Assembly (NCBI GenBank): GCA_035500775.1 | Contig: DATJWY010000101.1 | Span: forward strand, 1-18,296 | Reading direction: 5' to 3' | Length of the DNA: 18,296 bases | Origin: DATJWY01 sp035500775 | Lineage (GTDB): Bacteria; Pseudomonadota; Alphaproteobacteria; Acetobacterales; Acetobacteraceae | Part shown: positions 1 to 7,567 of the stretch, piece by piece | How the letters are laid out: each line of letters begins with the position of its first letter | How positions within the stretch are numbered: position 1 is the stretch's first letter | Notes under the pieces: generated by a model | Seen by the model: only the letters and a program-made list of their open reading frames with translations | Told to the model about the DNA's origin: nothing | Databases searched by the model: none | Translations under genes and position numbers: made by a program

Positions 1-131
1 TTGACTGGTACATGGAAAACAAGATCAATATCGACGACATGATCACCCATGTCCTGCCGCTCGAACGCATCAACGACGGCTTCGATCTGATGGCGCGCGG
101 CGAGAGCATCCGCTCCGTGGTGGTGTACTGA
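1..131 (+). CDS. Class III alcohol dehydrogenase / S-(hydroxymethyl)glutathione dehydrogenase, C-terminal fragment
   Basis: Only the last 42 codons are present; the frame begins at base 3 and the gene runs in from outside the window, ending with TGA at 129-131. The tail reads DWYMENKINIDDMITHVLPL, then ERINDGFDLMARGESIRSVV. This matches the C-terminus of zinc-dependent class III alcohol dehydrogenases (frmA/adhC type), which oxidise S-(hydroxymethyl)glutathione formed from formaldehyde and glutathione in the cytoplasm. The zinc ligands and Rossmann fold would lie upstream and cannot be seen. The next gene starts 2 bases after the stop, which suggests co-transcription. Another medium-chain dehydrogenase cannot be fully excluded from so short a piece. 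Confidence 0.75.
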   Translation, partial: DWYMENKINIDDMITHVLPLERINDGFDLMARGESIRSVVVY

Positions 132-133
132 AA

Positions 134-664
134 ATGGGCGACGCCGCGACCGACAGCACCATCCCCGGCCAGGACATCCTGGCCGGATTGCTGAGCCAAT
201 GCGCCGATCCGGTGATAAAGATCACCCATCCGCCGGTGCACACTGTCGCGGAGGCTCAGCCGTACTGGGACCAGATCGAGGGCGCGCACACCAAGAACCT
301 GTTGCTCAAGGATAATCGTGGCAAGCTCTGGCTGGTGACGATGCAGGCCGAGCGGCGCGCCGACCTGAAGGCACTGACAATGCTGCTTGGCGCCAAACGC
401 GTCTCCTTCGCCAGCGCCGAGACATTGCTGGCGTCGCTCGGCGTGACCCCCGGCGCCGTTACCCCGCTCGGATTGGTGAACGATACCGAACACCAGGTCG
501 GCTTCGTTCTCGACAAGGCACTGGCGGAGGCTGGACGCATCACCTGCCACCCGCTGGTCAACACCGCCACCGTGTCGCTGAGCAGCCGCGACTTACTGAC
601 CTTGTTGCAAGGGATCGGCGCCTCGGTCCAGGTTCTCGATCTCGATCAACCGCCGGCGGGTTGA
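134..664 (+). CDS. Prolyl-tRNA editing deacylase (YbaK/PrdX, ProXp-ala type)
   Basis: This 176-residue protein is a single YbaK/aminoacyl-tRNA editing domain. Members of the PrdX/ProXp-ala group hydrolyse mischarged aminoacyl-tRNA-Pro, typically Ala-tRNA-Pro, in the cytoplasm. The diagnostic stretch is HTKNLLLKDNRGKLWLVTM at about residues 52-70, where the conserved lysine of the editing site lies. Further family marks are VTPLGLVND near residue 110 and the C-terminal segment HPLVNTATVSLSSRDLL. Length is normal for a free-standing editing protein. The ATG lies 2 bases after the dehydrogenase stop and has no strong ribosome binding site, so translation may be coupled. The family is clear; the exact misacylated substrate is inferred from the subgroup. 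Confidence 0.85.
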   Translation: MGDAATDSTIPGQDILAGLLSQCADPVIKITHPPVHTVAEAQPYWDQIEGAHTKNLLLKDNRGKLWLVTMQAERRADLKALTMLLGAKRVSFASAETLLASLGVTPGAVTPLGLVNDTEHQVGFVLDKALAEAGRITCHPLVNTATVSLSSRDLLTLLQGIGASVQVLDLDQPPAG

Positions 665-704
665 ACACCCTCCCCTTTCTCGTATCACCCCTGGAGTCAT
701 CCGG

Positions 705-1112
705 ATGCCGCAATCGACCGAGGCGCTCATCAAAGCCTATTACGCCGCCTTCAATGCCGGCGACCGGGAGGCCTTCCTCGCCCTGCTGACCGAGGACGTG
801 CTGCATGACATCAACCAGGGCGGGCAGGAAATTGGGCGCGAGGCTTTCGCACGCTTCATCGACCGAATGGATCGCAGCTATCGCGAGCAGATCAAGGACA
901 TTGTCGTGCTGACCGAAGCCTCCGGCACACGCGCCGCGGCGGAGTTCACCGTGCACGGCACCTATCTCGAATCCGACGAGGGTTTGCCGCTGGCGCGCGG
1001 ACAGACCTATGTGCTGCCGGCCGGCGCGTTCTTCACCATTCGCGACGGCAAGGTCGCCCGCATCTCCAACTACTACAACCTCAATGACTGGGTTGCTCAG
1101 GTTTCCGCCTGA
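705..1112 (+). CDS. SnoaL/NTF2-like (ketosteroid isomerase-related) protein
   Basis: A 135-residue protein with the alpha+beta cone fold pattern of the SnoaL/NTF2-like superfamily. The start reads TEALIKAYYAAFNAGDREAFLALLTEDVLHDIN, the typical two helices plus first strand, followed by GREAFARFIDRMDRSYREQI and a C-terminal strand pair (FFTIRDGKVARISNYYNLNDW). Close relatives are annotated as ketosteroid isomerase-related proteins, a label that does not establish a reaction. No signal peptide or membrane segment is visible. The ATG has GGAG about 9 bases upstream (TGGAGTCATCCGGATG), which supports the start. It sits 40 bases after the deacylase gene and 42 bases before the serine dehydratase gene, so it may belong to the same transcript. 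The substrate is unknown. Confidence 0.75.
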   Translation: MPQSTEALIKAYYAAFNAGDREAFLALLTEDVLHDINQGGQEIGREAFARFIDRMDRSYREQIKDIVVLTEASGTRAAAEFTVHGTYLESDEGLPLARGQTYVLPAGAFFTIRDGKVARISNYYNLNDWVAQVSA

Positions 1113-1154
1113 TCCAGCCTTGAAACAGCAAGACGGCCGGGTAGGTACGCACCG

Positions 1155-2525
1155 ATGATCAGCGTCTTCGATTTGTTCAAAATCGGTATCGGCCCGTCCT
1201 CGTCACACACGGTCGGCCCAATGCGGGCCGCTCACGCCTTCCGCTCCGGCCTGCATGCCTCCGGGCAGCTTTCGCTTGTGGCCAGGTTGAAGGTCGAATT
1301 ATTCGGCTCGCTCGCCTGGACCGGGCAGGGGCACGGCACCGGCAAGGCCGTGATCCTCGGCCTCGCCGGTGAGCTGCCGGAAAGCGTCGATCCGGACATG
1401 GCTGACGGCATCGTCGCCGATGTGACAGAGCGCAGCGAACTCGATCTCGGCGGCCGTGCGATTGTCTTCGAGCCGGAAACGGATGTTGTCTATGACGTGA
1501 TCTCGGCGACACCGGTGCACCCGAACACGCTCGCCTTCAGCGTCTTCGCCGAGGATGGCTCGTTGCTCACGAGCGAGCGCTGGTGCTCCGTCGGCGGCGG
1601 GTTCGTGGTGCCCGAAGCGGCAGCGAGCGGAACCTCGCTGGAAGGCACGCCGAACGTCCCCTACCCGTTCCGCTCCGGTGCGGAATTGTTGCGCATCGGC
1701 GCTCGTACAGGGCTTTCCATCGCCGAGATCGTCATGGCCAATGAGACCGCGCTACGGCCAGCAACGGAGGTGGCACGCCACCTCGACCGGATCGTCGAGA
1801 CGATGATGGCCTGCATCGATCGCGGCATGCGCACGGAGGGGGAACTGCCAGGCGGCCTCAAGGTGCGCCGGCGCGCGGCGCGGTTGCGCGCGCAACTCGA
1901 AGCCGACAAGCACCGCAACGTGCGTCATCAGCATGAGCTAATGGATTACATCAGCCTCTACGCCATTGCGGTGAACGAGGAGAATGCCGCCGGAGGCCGG
2001 GTGGTGACGGCGCCAACCAATGGCGCCGCCGGCGTGTTGCCGGCCGTGCTGCGCTATTATCACGGCACCTGCGCCGGAGCGAATGCGGCCGGGATGCGCA
2101 CCTTCCTGCTCGCGGCGACAGCGATCGGCGCGCTGTTCAAGATGAACGCCTCCATTTCCGGCGCCGAGGTCGGGTGCCAGGGCGAGGTCGGGGTGGCCTG
2201 CTCCATGGCCTCCGCCGGGCTTGCCGCGGCGCTCGGTGCCAGCAACGAGCAGGTGGAGAACGCCGCCGAGATCGGCATGGAACATCATCTCGGCATGACC
2301 TGCGATCCGGTCGGCGGGCTGGTGCAGATTCCCTGCATCGAACGCAACGCCTTCGGGGCGGTGAAGGCGATCAATGCCGCCTCGCTGGCACTGCGCGGCG
2401 ATGGTACGCACCATATCTCACTCGACAAGGTCATCGCGACGATGCGTCAGACCGGCGCCGACATGCAGTCGAAATACAAGGAAACCTCGCTCGGCGGGCT
2501 TGCGCTCAATTTCACGGAGTGCTGA
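1155..2525 (+). CDS. sdaA: L-serine dehydratase (ammonia-lyase), iron-sulfur dependent, single chain
   Basis: This 456-residue enzyme converts L-serine to pyruvate and ammonia, feeding serine carbon into central metabolism. It is the one-chain form: a beta domain (starting ISVFDLFKIGIGPSSSHTVGP) fills about residues 1-155, and the alpha, catalytic, domain runs from about 180 to the end. Four cysteines in conserved contexts, C341 (GCQGEVG), C349 (ACSMAS), C383 (MTCDP) and C394 (IPCIE), include the likely [4Fe-4S] ligands. The chain ends exactly on a cysteine (LNFTEC, C456). In the Legionella enzyme a C-terminal cysteine folds back into the active site and ligates the cluster, and the same arrangement is inferred here. 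The protein appears full length. A 20-bp palindrome follows the stop directly. Confidence 0.95.
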   Translation: MISVFDLFKIGIGPSSSHTVGPMRAAHAFRSGLHASGQLSLVARLKVELFGSLAWTGQGHGTGKAVILGLAGELPESVDPDMADGIVADVTERSELDLGGRAIVFEPETDVVYDVISATPVHPNTLAFSVFAEDGSLLTSERWCSVGGGFVVPEAAASGTSLEGTPNVPYPFRSGAELLRIGARTGLSIAEIVMANETALRPATEVARHLDRIVETMMACIDRGMRTEGELPGGLKVRRRAARLRAQLEADKHRNVRHQHELMDYISLYAIAVNEENAAGGRVVTAPTNGAAGVLPAVLRYYHGTCAGANAAGMRTFLLAATAIGALFKMNASISGAEVGCQGEVGVACSMASAGLAAALGASNEQVENAAEIGMEHHLGMTCDPVGGLVQIPCIERNAFGAVKAINAASLALRGDGTHHISLDKVIATMRQTGADMQSKYKETSLGGLALNFTEC

Positions 2526-2545
2526 GGAGGCGGCCGGCCGCCTCC
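2526..2545. terminator. 20-bp perfect palindrome after sdaA, possible terminator
   Basis: The stretch GGAGGCGGCCGGCCGCCTCC is self-complementary over all 20 bases and starts at the base after the sdaA stop codon. It lies between sdaA and the converging ptsN-like gene. As RNA it would fold into a very GC-rich hairpin, with a few central bases opening to make the loop, from either strand. No T-run follows it in either direction, so it does not look like a classical intrinsic terminator. It may instead block exonucleases or act with Rho. The symmetry is seen; termination is inferred. Confidence 0.5.
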
Positions 2546-2592
2546 CGTGCTCCGGCCCCCATCCCCTGGGGCTCTACCATGCGGCATCGTCA

Positions 2593-3081
2593 TCACCGCG
2601 CCGGTTCCCCCGCCTCATCTGGCGCACTTGTCTCCAGACCGGAGATAAGCAAGTCGTGGATGTAACCGGCATTCCCCGGCTTCCTGAGCGCTTGCAAGAA
2701 GTCCACATCACGCATTCTGCGCGCGATCGCGGCAAGGGCCGCGACATGCTCGTTGCCCGCAGCATATGGGATCAACAGCAGGCAGACGAGATCCACAGGC
2801 GCTCCGTCGATTGCTTCGAAATCGACCGGCTTGGCCAGACGCACGAACAAGGCGAAGAACCGATCCAGATCCGGGATGCGCGCATGCGGAAGGGCAAAGC
2901 CTCGCCCGAAACCAGTCGAGCCCAGCCGCTCACGCGCCATGAGCGCCGTGAGCACGGCCTTCATATCGATCCCCAGCGCGGCGGCGGCGCGCTTGGCAAG
3001 ATCAGCCAGGAGGTGGGCCTTGTCGCCCGCTTGCACATCCACGACGACACGATCAGCCGTAATCAAATCACCCAGTTTCAT
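2593..3081 (-). CDS. ptsN: PTS EIIA (fructose/nitrogen type) protein, PtsN-like, in the kdp operon
   Basis: A 162-residue single EIIA-Fru/Ntr domain (PTS_EIIA_2). The phosphoacceptor histidine is H66 in the motif GRGFALPHARI, equivalent to the IPH motif of nitrogen-PTS EIIA proteins, and the surrounding order (LGDLITADRVVVDVQ at the start, HVAALAAIARRMRD near residue 125) fits the family. EIIANtr is phosphorylated by NPr and in E. coli its dephosphorylated form binds KdpD and stimulates kdp expression. Here the gene is the last of the kdp cluster, starting 44 bases after the kdpE stop on the same strand. A dedicated link between nitrogen-PTS state and potassium uptake is therefore plausible but inferred. 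Whether a second, rpoN-linked ptsN exists elsewhere cannot be judged. Confidence 0.85.
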   Translation of the reverse strand: MKLGDLITADRVVVDVQAGDKAHLLADLAKRAAAALGIDMKAVLTALMARERLGSTGFGRGFALPHARIPDLDRFFALFVRLAKPVDFEAIDGAPVDLVCLLLIPYAAGNEHVAALAAIARRMRDVDFLQALRKPGNAGYIHDLLISGLETSAPDEAGEPAR

Positions 3082-3125
3082 TCAGTTCCGTCCATCCAGG
3101 TCGTGCGCCGTATACACGATGCGGC

Positions 3126-3824
3126 TCAATCGGGGGCACGAAGGCGATAGCCCACGCCGGTTTCGGTCAGAATATGGACGGGACGCTCGGGGTCAGCCTC
3201 GATTTTCTGCCGCAGCGCACGAATATAGATACGGAGATACTGCACATCCGTGTCCCCGCCCCAGACTTCCCGCAGAATATGTCGATGCGTCAACACCTTG
3301 CCCGCATGCGCCACTAGCAGGCGCAAAATATCATATTCACGCGGTGAAAATTTCACCTCGACGCCGCGAACCAAGACCGTCCTGCGCACAAGGTCAACGG
3401 CCAAATCGCCGCTACGGAACACCGGGCGCTCGCCCTGCTGCTGCAGGCCATGACGCTGCGCCGCACGAATCCGCGCGAAGAGTTCGTCGATGCCAAAGGG
3501 CTTCGCCACGAAATCATCCGCCCCGAGATCGAGTGCCTCGACCTTGCTGCCTTCGTCATTCCGACTCGACAGCACGATGATCGGCACGGACGATCCTGAA
3601 TCGCGGATTTGCCGGATCACCTCCAGCCCATCTATATCCGGCAGGCCAAGATCGAGCACGACGAGATCGGTGGCGCGTTGCCGCACGGCCTTAATGGCGG
3701 CCTCTCCGGTTTCCGCCTCGGTAACAATATAGCCTTGGGTGGTCAATCCGGCATGCAGGAACCTCAGGATGGCCGGCTCGTCGTCAATGACCAAGATCCG
3801 CAATGGACCAGAGCCCGCAGTCAT
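3126..3824 (-). CDS. kdpE: Response regulator KdpE
   Basis: A 232-residue OmpR/PhoB-type response regulator, the partner of KdpD, expected to activate kdpFABC under potassium limitation. The receiver domain (about 1-125) has the acidic pocket D14, D15, E16, the phosphoacceptor D58 (VVLDLGLPDIDG) and the conserved K108 (VAKPF). The C-terminal winged helix (about 130-232) includes the typical stretches FSPREYDILRLLVAHAGKVLTH and VQYLRIYIRALRQKIE, the latter strongly KdpE-like, and ends GYRLRAPD. The start codon overlaps the kdpD stop by 4 bases (ATGA), indicating translational coupling. No binding site for it could be assigned with confidence upstream of the operon. Confidence 0.95.
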   Translation of the reverse strand: MTAGSGPLRILVIDDEPAILRFLHAGLTTQGYIVTEAETGEAAIKAVRQRATDLVVLDLGLPDIDGLEVIRQIRDSGSSVPIIVLSSRNDEGSKVEALDLGADDFVAKPFGIDELFARIRAAQRHGLQQQGERPVFRSGDLAVDLVRRTVLVRGVEVKFSPREYDILRLLVAHAGKVLTHRHILREVWGGDTDVQYLRIYIRALRQKIEADPERPVHILTETGVGYRLRAPD

Positions 3825-6523
3825 ACTGTATCCTCTTTTTCAATCGACGGCTGCGCGGGAACGGGGAGGGTGATCGTGAATACGGCACCGGACCGATCCG
3901 TGCGATTCGCGGCCGTGATCGTGCCGTGCATCGCCTCCATAAAGCCTCTGCAGATCGCCAGCCCCAGACCCGTCCCGGCCCTGCGCCGGTCCGCACCGCG
4001 AACACGATAGAATTTGTCGAACACCCGCTCGAAATCCGCTGCCGGGATGCCTTCACCCTCGTCCAGAATCTGCACCCGCACAAATCCCTCATCGCGTCGG
4101 GCGCGGACCCGGATCTGCGATCCAACTGGTGTGTATTTAGCAGCATTGTCGAGCAGATTGAACAGCACCTGCTCAAACAACACCATATCGATGTCAACCA
4201 TTGGCAAACCGGGTTCCAGATCGACCTCGACCCCATGCAATGACAGGATATGGGCGGCTCGCCGCAGCGCCGCGCCGATGACATCCGACAGATCTGCGAG
4301 CCCCTTACGGCATTGCAGCGGTCCGGCCTCTAGCCGCGTCATGTCGAGCAGATTGCCAATGAAGCGATTCAGCCGCTCGGCTTCCTCCTGGATCGTGCGC
4401 AACATGATCGTGCGGTCTCGCTCATCCAGCGCCGCCTGCTCACTGGTCAGACTGGTGGCACATCCGAGAATGGAGGCAAGCGGCGTACGCAGATCGTGCG
4501 AAATGGATGTAAGCAGCGCAGAACGGAGCCGGTCAGTCTCCGCCTGCAGCCGTGCCAAATCAACGTCGCGCACCAGATTCACCCGTTCGATCGCCAAAGC
4601 CGCCTGGTCGGAGAGGGCGTGGAGAAGGCGCTGCTGATCCGGTGTCAGGAGTGGACCGGGCTCGTCGCGGTCAATACCGAGCACGCCGACAGTACCTCGC
4701 CCGGTCTGCATCGGCACGAAAAGTCGCTTCGCGCCCGGCAGTGTGTCTGAATCCCGGCCGGCCGGCCGGTTGTGCTCCCATGCCCATCGGGCCGCGGCCA
4801 GATCGGCCAGGTCAAGCCGGTCCTCGGGCGGAAAACCCGCATGGACCGTCAATCCTCTTTCATCGGGAAGCAGCAGCACGACCCGGGTCTTAAGCATCAG
4901 GGCGATCTGATGCACAGTAGCCCAGAGCACATCATCGAGCGAGGCGGCACTCGCGAGTTTGCGGCTGAACTGATAAAGGTCCTCGGTCACGCGCGCCCGC
5001 TGCTGCGCCGCCATAGCCTGCGCCCGCACGCGGGCGGTCAGGTTGCTGGCGACAACCGCGACCACCGCGAACACGATCAGCGCCACGATGTTCTCGGGAT
5101 CGGCAATCGTAAAAGTGTAAAGCGGTGGCAGGAAAAAGAAGTTATAGGCTAGGACGCTGAGCAGGCACGCGAATAATGAGGCCGAAAGGCCATAAGCAAC
5201 CGCGCTCGCCAGCACGCCGGTCAGGAACACCAGTTCGACGCTGCTGACGCCAAGGACGTTCCGCAGCGCCAACGCAACCCCGAGCGCACCGGCCACGGCC
5301 AGCAGGCTACCGGCATAGGCGTTCAGGCTAATGGCCCTGCCGGGCCGAAACGAGGCCAGTCTCCGGCTCTCTACCGGCTCCGATTCCTCGGCGAGAACAT
5401 GAATATTGATCCCGGTGGAGAGGTGGATGATCTGTTGCGCGATCGAGCCGCGGAACAGTTCACTCCAATGCGACCGTCGCGATTTGGCGACGACGACATG
5501 GGTGAAATTGTTCGCGCGCGCATACTCAACGACCGCGGCGGCAATATCCTGGCCGGGCAGGGTGACGGTCTCCCCACCCAGACGCTGCGCCAGCCGCAGT
5601 GCCTCGGCGGCGCGGGCGTCGTCCGCCACATCCCGAACACCCCCCCTCGCCGCCTCCACATGAACGGCCGTCCACGACCCGCGCAACCGATCGGCGAGTT
5701 GTCGCGCATGGCGCACAAGGACGAGGCTGCCCGGCGCCCCGTCAACACAGACCAGGATGCGTTCGCTCGCCGCCCACGGCCCGCGGATCGCATGGCTGCG
5801 CATGTAGTTGACCATCTGCTCGCCGACGCGCTGCGCCGTGCGACGCAGGGCGAGTTCACGCAAGGCGGTCAGATTGCCGGCGGAGAAATAATGCCGAACC
5901 GCCCGCTCGGCCTGGTGCGGCACATAGACCTTGCCGTCCTTCAGGCGCTGGACGAGATCCTCGGGCGTGATGTCGATCATCTCGATATCGTCTGCCCGGT
6001 CGATGACGGAATCCGGCACCGTCTCGCGCACCCGGATGCGCGTGATCTTTGCCACCACGTCGTTCAGGCTCTCGACGTGCTGAATGTTCAGCGTCGTATA
6101 GACGTCGATCCCCGCCGCGAGCAGCTCCTCGACATCCAGATACCGCTTGGGATGGCGGCTGCCAGGCGCATTGGTGTGCGCGAGCTCGTCCACGAGCACA
6201 AGCTGCGGATGGCGCGCGAGGATGGCGTCGAGATCCATTTCGTCGATCTGCCGCCCGCGATACTCGACCATGCGGCGGGGGATCACCTCCAACCCGCTCA
6301 GTAAGGCCTCGGTCTCCTTGCGGCCATGCGTCTCGACCACGCCGACGACGACATCCGTCCCCTCGCGCAGCCTGGCCTGCGCGGTCTGCAGCATCTCGTA
6401 GGTCTTGCCCACGCCGGGCGCGGCGCCGAGGAAGAGCTTGAGGCGGCCGCGCTCATCCCGGCGCGCCACCTCCAGCAAGGCATCCGGCGAGGGGCGCCGA
6501 TCGAGGTCGTCCTGTCCGCTCAT
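3821..6523 (-). CDS. kdpD: Potassium-sensing histidine kinase KdpD
   Basis: A 900-residue inner-membrane sensor kinase (E. coli KdpD is 894). Domain order is complete. The N-terminal KdpD domain spans about 20-230 with Walker A GAAPGVGKT at 33-41 and VDELAHTN at 111-118. A universal-stress-like domain follows at about 255-375, then four membrane helices at about 400-495 (DUF4118), and a GAF-like region at about 510-650. The kinase core has H676 in SISHDLRTPLAS, the N box LLDNAAKYTP near 790-799, G1 DEGEGIP at 821-827 and G2 TGLGLAI at 851-857. It should autophosphorylate H676 and phosphorylate KdpE D58. The ATG has GAGGCG a few bases upstream. It lies 409 bases after kdpC across a repeat-filled spacer, so its transcription may be partly uncoupled from kdpFABC. 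Confidence 0.96.
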   Translation of the reverse strand: MSGQDDLDRRPSPDALLEVARRDERGRLKLFLGAAPGVGKTYEMLQTAQARLREGTDVVVGVVETHGRKETEALLSGLEVIPRRMVEYRGRQIDEMDLDAILARHPQLVLVDELAHTNAPGSRHPKRYLDVEELLAAGIDVYTTLNIQHVESLNDVVAKITRIRVRETVPDSVIDRADDIEMIDITPEDLVQRLKDGKVYVPHQAERAVRHYFSAGNLTALRELALRRTAQRVGEQMVNYMRSHAIRGPWAASERILVCVDGAPGSLVLVRHARQLADRLRGSWTAVHVEAARGGVRDVADDARAAEALRLAQRLGGETVTLPGQDIAAAVVEYARANNFTHVVVAKSRRSHWSELFRGSIAQQIIHLSTGINIHVLAEESEPVESRRLASFRPGRAISLNAYAGSLLAVAGALGVALALRNVLGVSSVELVFLTGVLASAVAYGLSASLFACLLSVLAYNFFFLPPLYTFTIADPENIVALIVFAVVAVVASNLTARVRAQAMAAQQRARVTEDLYQFSRKLASAASLDDVLWATVHQIALMLKTRVVLLLPDERGLTVHAGFPPEDRLDLADLAAARWAWEHNRPAGRDSDTLPGAKRLFVPMQTGRGTVGVLGIDRDEPGPLLTPDQQRLLHALSDQAALAIERVNLVRDVDLARLQAETDRLRSALLTSISHDLRTPLASILGCATSLTSEQAALDERDRTIMLRTIQEEAERLNRFIGNLLDMTRLEAGPLQCRKGLADLSDVIGAALRRAAHILSLHGVEVDLEPGLPMVDIDMVLFEQVLFNLLDNAAKYTPVGSQIRVRARRDEGFVRVQILDEGEGIPAADFERVFDKFYRVRGADRRRAGTGLGLAICRGFMEAMHGTITAANRTDRSGAVFTITLPVPAQPSIEKEDTV

Positions 6524-6563
6524 CTATTCGCCTCAGGGATAAGGCCAGGGGCTCCGCCCCATA

Positions 6564-6643
6564 GGCGCTAGGATAAGGCATCCAAAGTCAAGGCGAGGGC
6601 TCCGCCCTCGACCCGCCAAAGGCCGCCGGCCTTTGGAAACCAA
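6564..6643 (+). repeat. Palindromic repeat unit, copy A
   Basis: An approximately 80-bp unit that begins GGCGCTAGGATAAG and contains the two TCC/GCC-loop hairpins at 6594-6610 and 6616-6636, joined by the sequence ACCCG, and ends GGAAACCA. It is homologous over most of its length to the inverted copy at 6725-6792, with matched stem changes. Confidence 0.75.
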
Positions 6644-6724
6644 TCGTTTTTCATGGCAGTATCAACCGCGAACGACAATATCCCGATGCCGACCGAAGAT
6701 CGCGGACGCAGCCAAGAAAGCAAA

Positions 6725-6792
6725 TGGATTTCAAAGGCTCCGCCTTTGATGGGGTCGAGGGGCGAAGCCCTCGCCTTGCTTATCCTGGCGCT
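6725..6792 (-). repeat. Palindromic repeat unit, copy B (inverted)
   Basis: Reverse complement of copy A with about 68 bp aligned. Read on the minus strand it begins AGCGCCAGGATAAG, then the GGCGAGGGC hairpin, CGACCCC, the CAAAGGC hairpin and AAATCCA. The second stem is shortened and differs from copy A on both sides, so pairing is conserved although the sequence has changed. About 80 bp of non-repeated sequence separates the copies. Confidence 0.75.
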
Positions 6793-6932
6793 TACAGAGG
6801 CCCGCCCCTGGCTCATGCCGGGACCTTGAGGCCCCTGCCCCCCAATCACCAAAGGCGGGCCGGAGGCCGGGGAGCGGCTTCGCTCCCCGGCGAGGCGCGG
6901 GGCAGAGCCCCGCCAGTGCGACACAACGATGC

Positions 6933-7565
6933 CTATGAGTGTTTCTCCTCGCCCTGCTGGGTCAGGGCGTCCAGATCCAGATTGAGCCGCAGCACGTTGA
7001 CATGCGGTTCACCGATCAGCCCGAGCAGACGCCCCTGGACATGATCGGCGACGAACTGCCGGACCTGTTGCTCCGGCAGATGCCGCTCCCGGGCGACGCG
7101 CGGCACCTGGAAGAACGCCGCGGCCGGCGTGATGTCCGGGTCAAGACCGCTTGCCGAGGTCGTGACCAGATCAACCGGCACCGGCACGCCGGGATTTTCT
7201 TGCGCCAGCTTCGCGGCATCGCCGCGCACGCGATCGACCAGCGCCTTCGAGGTCGGGCCGAGATTGGACCCGCCGGACTCCGAGGCGTCGTAGGGGGTCG
7301 GAATGGTCTTGGTCGGATCCTTCGGATCAGTACCCGTGAGAGCAGAGGGACGGCCGTGGAAATACCGCGCCTGGGTGAAATTCTGCCCGATCAGCGCGGA
7401 ACCGATCGTCTTGCCGTCGTGCTCGATCAGGCTGCCATTGGCCTGATACGGAAGGACGACGCTGGCGATGCCGGTCATGGCGAGCGGATAGACCAGGCCG
7501 GTGAGCGCGGTCATGCCGACGATCATCACGACGGCGGGACGTAATTGGCGGAGCATGGGGATCAT
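6933..7565 (-). CDS. kdpC: Potassium-transporting ATPase subunit KdpC
   Basis: A 210-residue KdpC subunit, which stabilises the KdpAB complex and is held in the inner membrane by one N-terminal helix (about residues 10-35, AVVMIVGMTALTGLVYPLAM). Family marks are the YQANGSLI segment after the helix, SALIGQNF, RYFHGRPSA, SGGSNLGPTSKAL near residue 100, and the C-terminal HVNVLRLNLDLD. It is slightly longer than E. coli KdpC (190). The ATG used here lies 2 bases after the kdpB stop. A second ATG three codons later (MLRQLRPA) has GAGG at a better distance and may be the true start. It is the last gene before the repeat spacer. Confidence 0.95.
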   Translation of the reverse strand: MIPMLRQLRPAVVMIVGMTALTGLVYPLAMTGIASVVLPYQANGSLIEHDGKTIGSALIGQNFTQARYFHGRPSALTGTDPKDPTKTIPTPYDASESGGSNLGPTSKALVDRVRGDAAKLAQENPGVPVPVDLVTTSASGLDPDITPAAAFFQVPRVARERHLPEQQVRQFVADHVQGRLLGLIGEPHVNVLRLNLDLDALTQQGEEKHS

Positions 7566-7567
7566 CC

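Larger units (their letters stand above)
6524..6932. repeat. kdpC-kdpD spacer: mosaic of palindromic repeats (BIME-like)
   Basis: No gene is supported here. The spacer holds at least seven GC-rich palindromes: 6548-6560 (GGGGC-TCC-GCCCC), 6594-6610 (CGAGGGC-TCC-GCCCTCG), 6616-6636 (CCAAAGGCC-GCC-GGCCTTTGG), 6732-6748 (CAAAGGC-TCC-GCCTTTG), 6756-6773, 6867-6890 (10-bp stem, GCTT loop) and 6897-6913 (GCGGGGC-AGA-GCCCCGC). The unit at about 6564-6643 recurs in inverted orientation at about 6725-6792, sharing the order GGATAAG, GGCGAGGGC hairpin, CGACCC, then the CAAAGGC hairpin. This resembles the interspersed palindromic elements common between genes in Acetobacteraceae and, in architecture, enterobacterial BIMEs. 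The hairpins may protect upstream kdpFABC mRNA or attenuate readthrough into kdpDE; both roles are inferred. Confidence 0.8.

Noticed and set aside
6568..6924. A 118-codon minus-strand open frame between kdpC and kdpD
   Set aside because: It runs through seven palindromes, has no recognisable domain, and its composition follows the repeat units. It is an accidental frame in GC-rich repeats.
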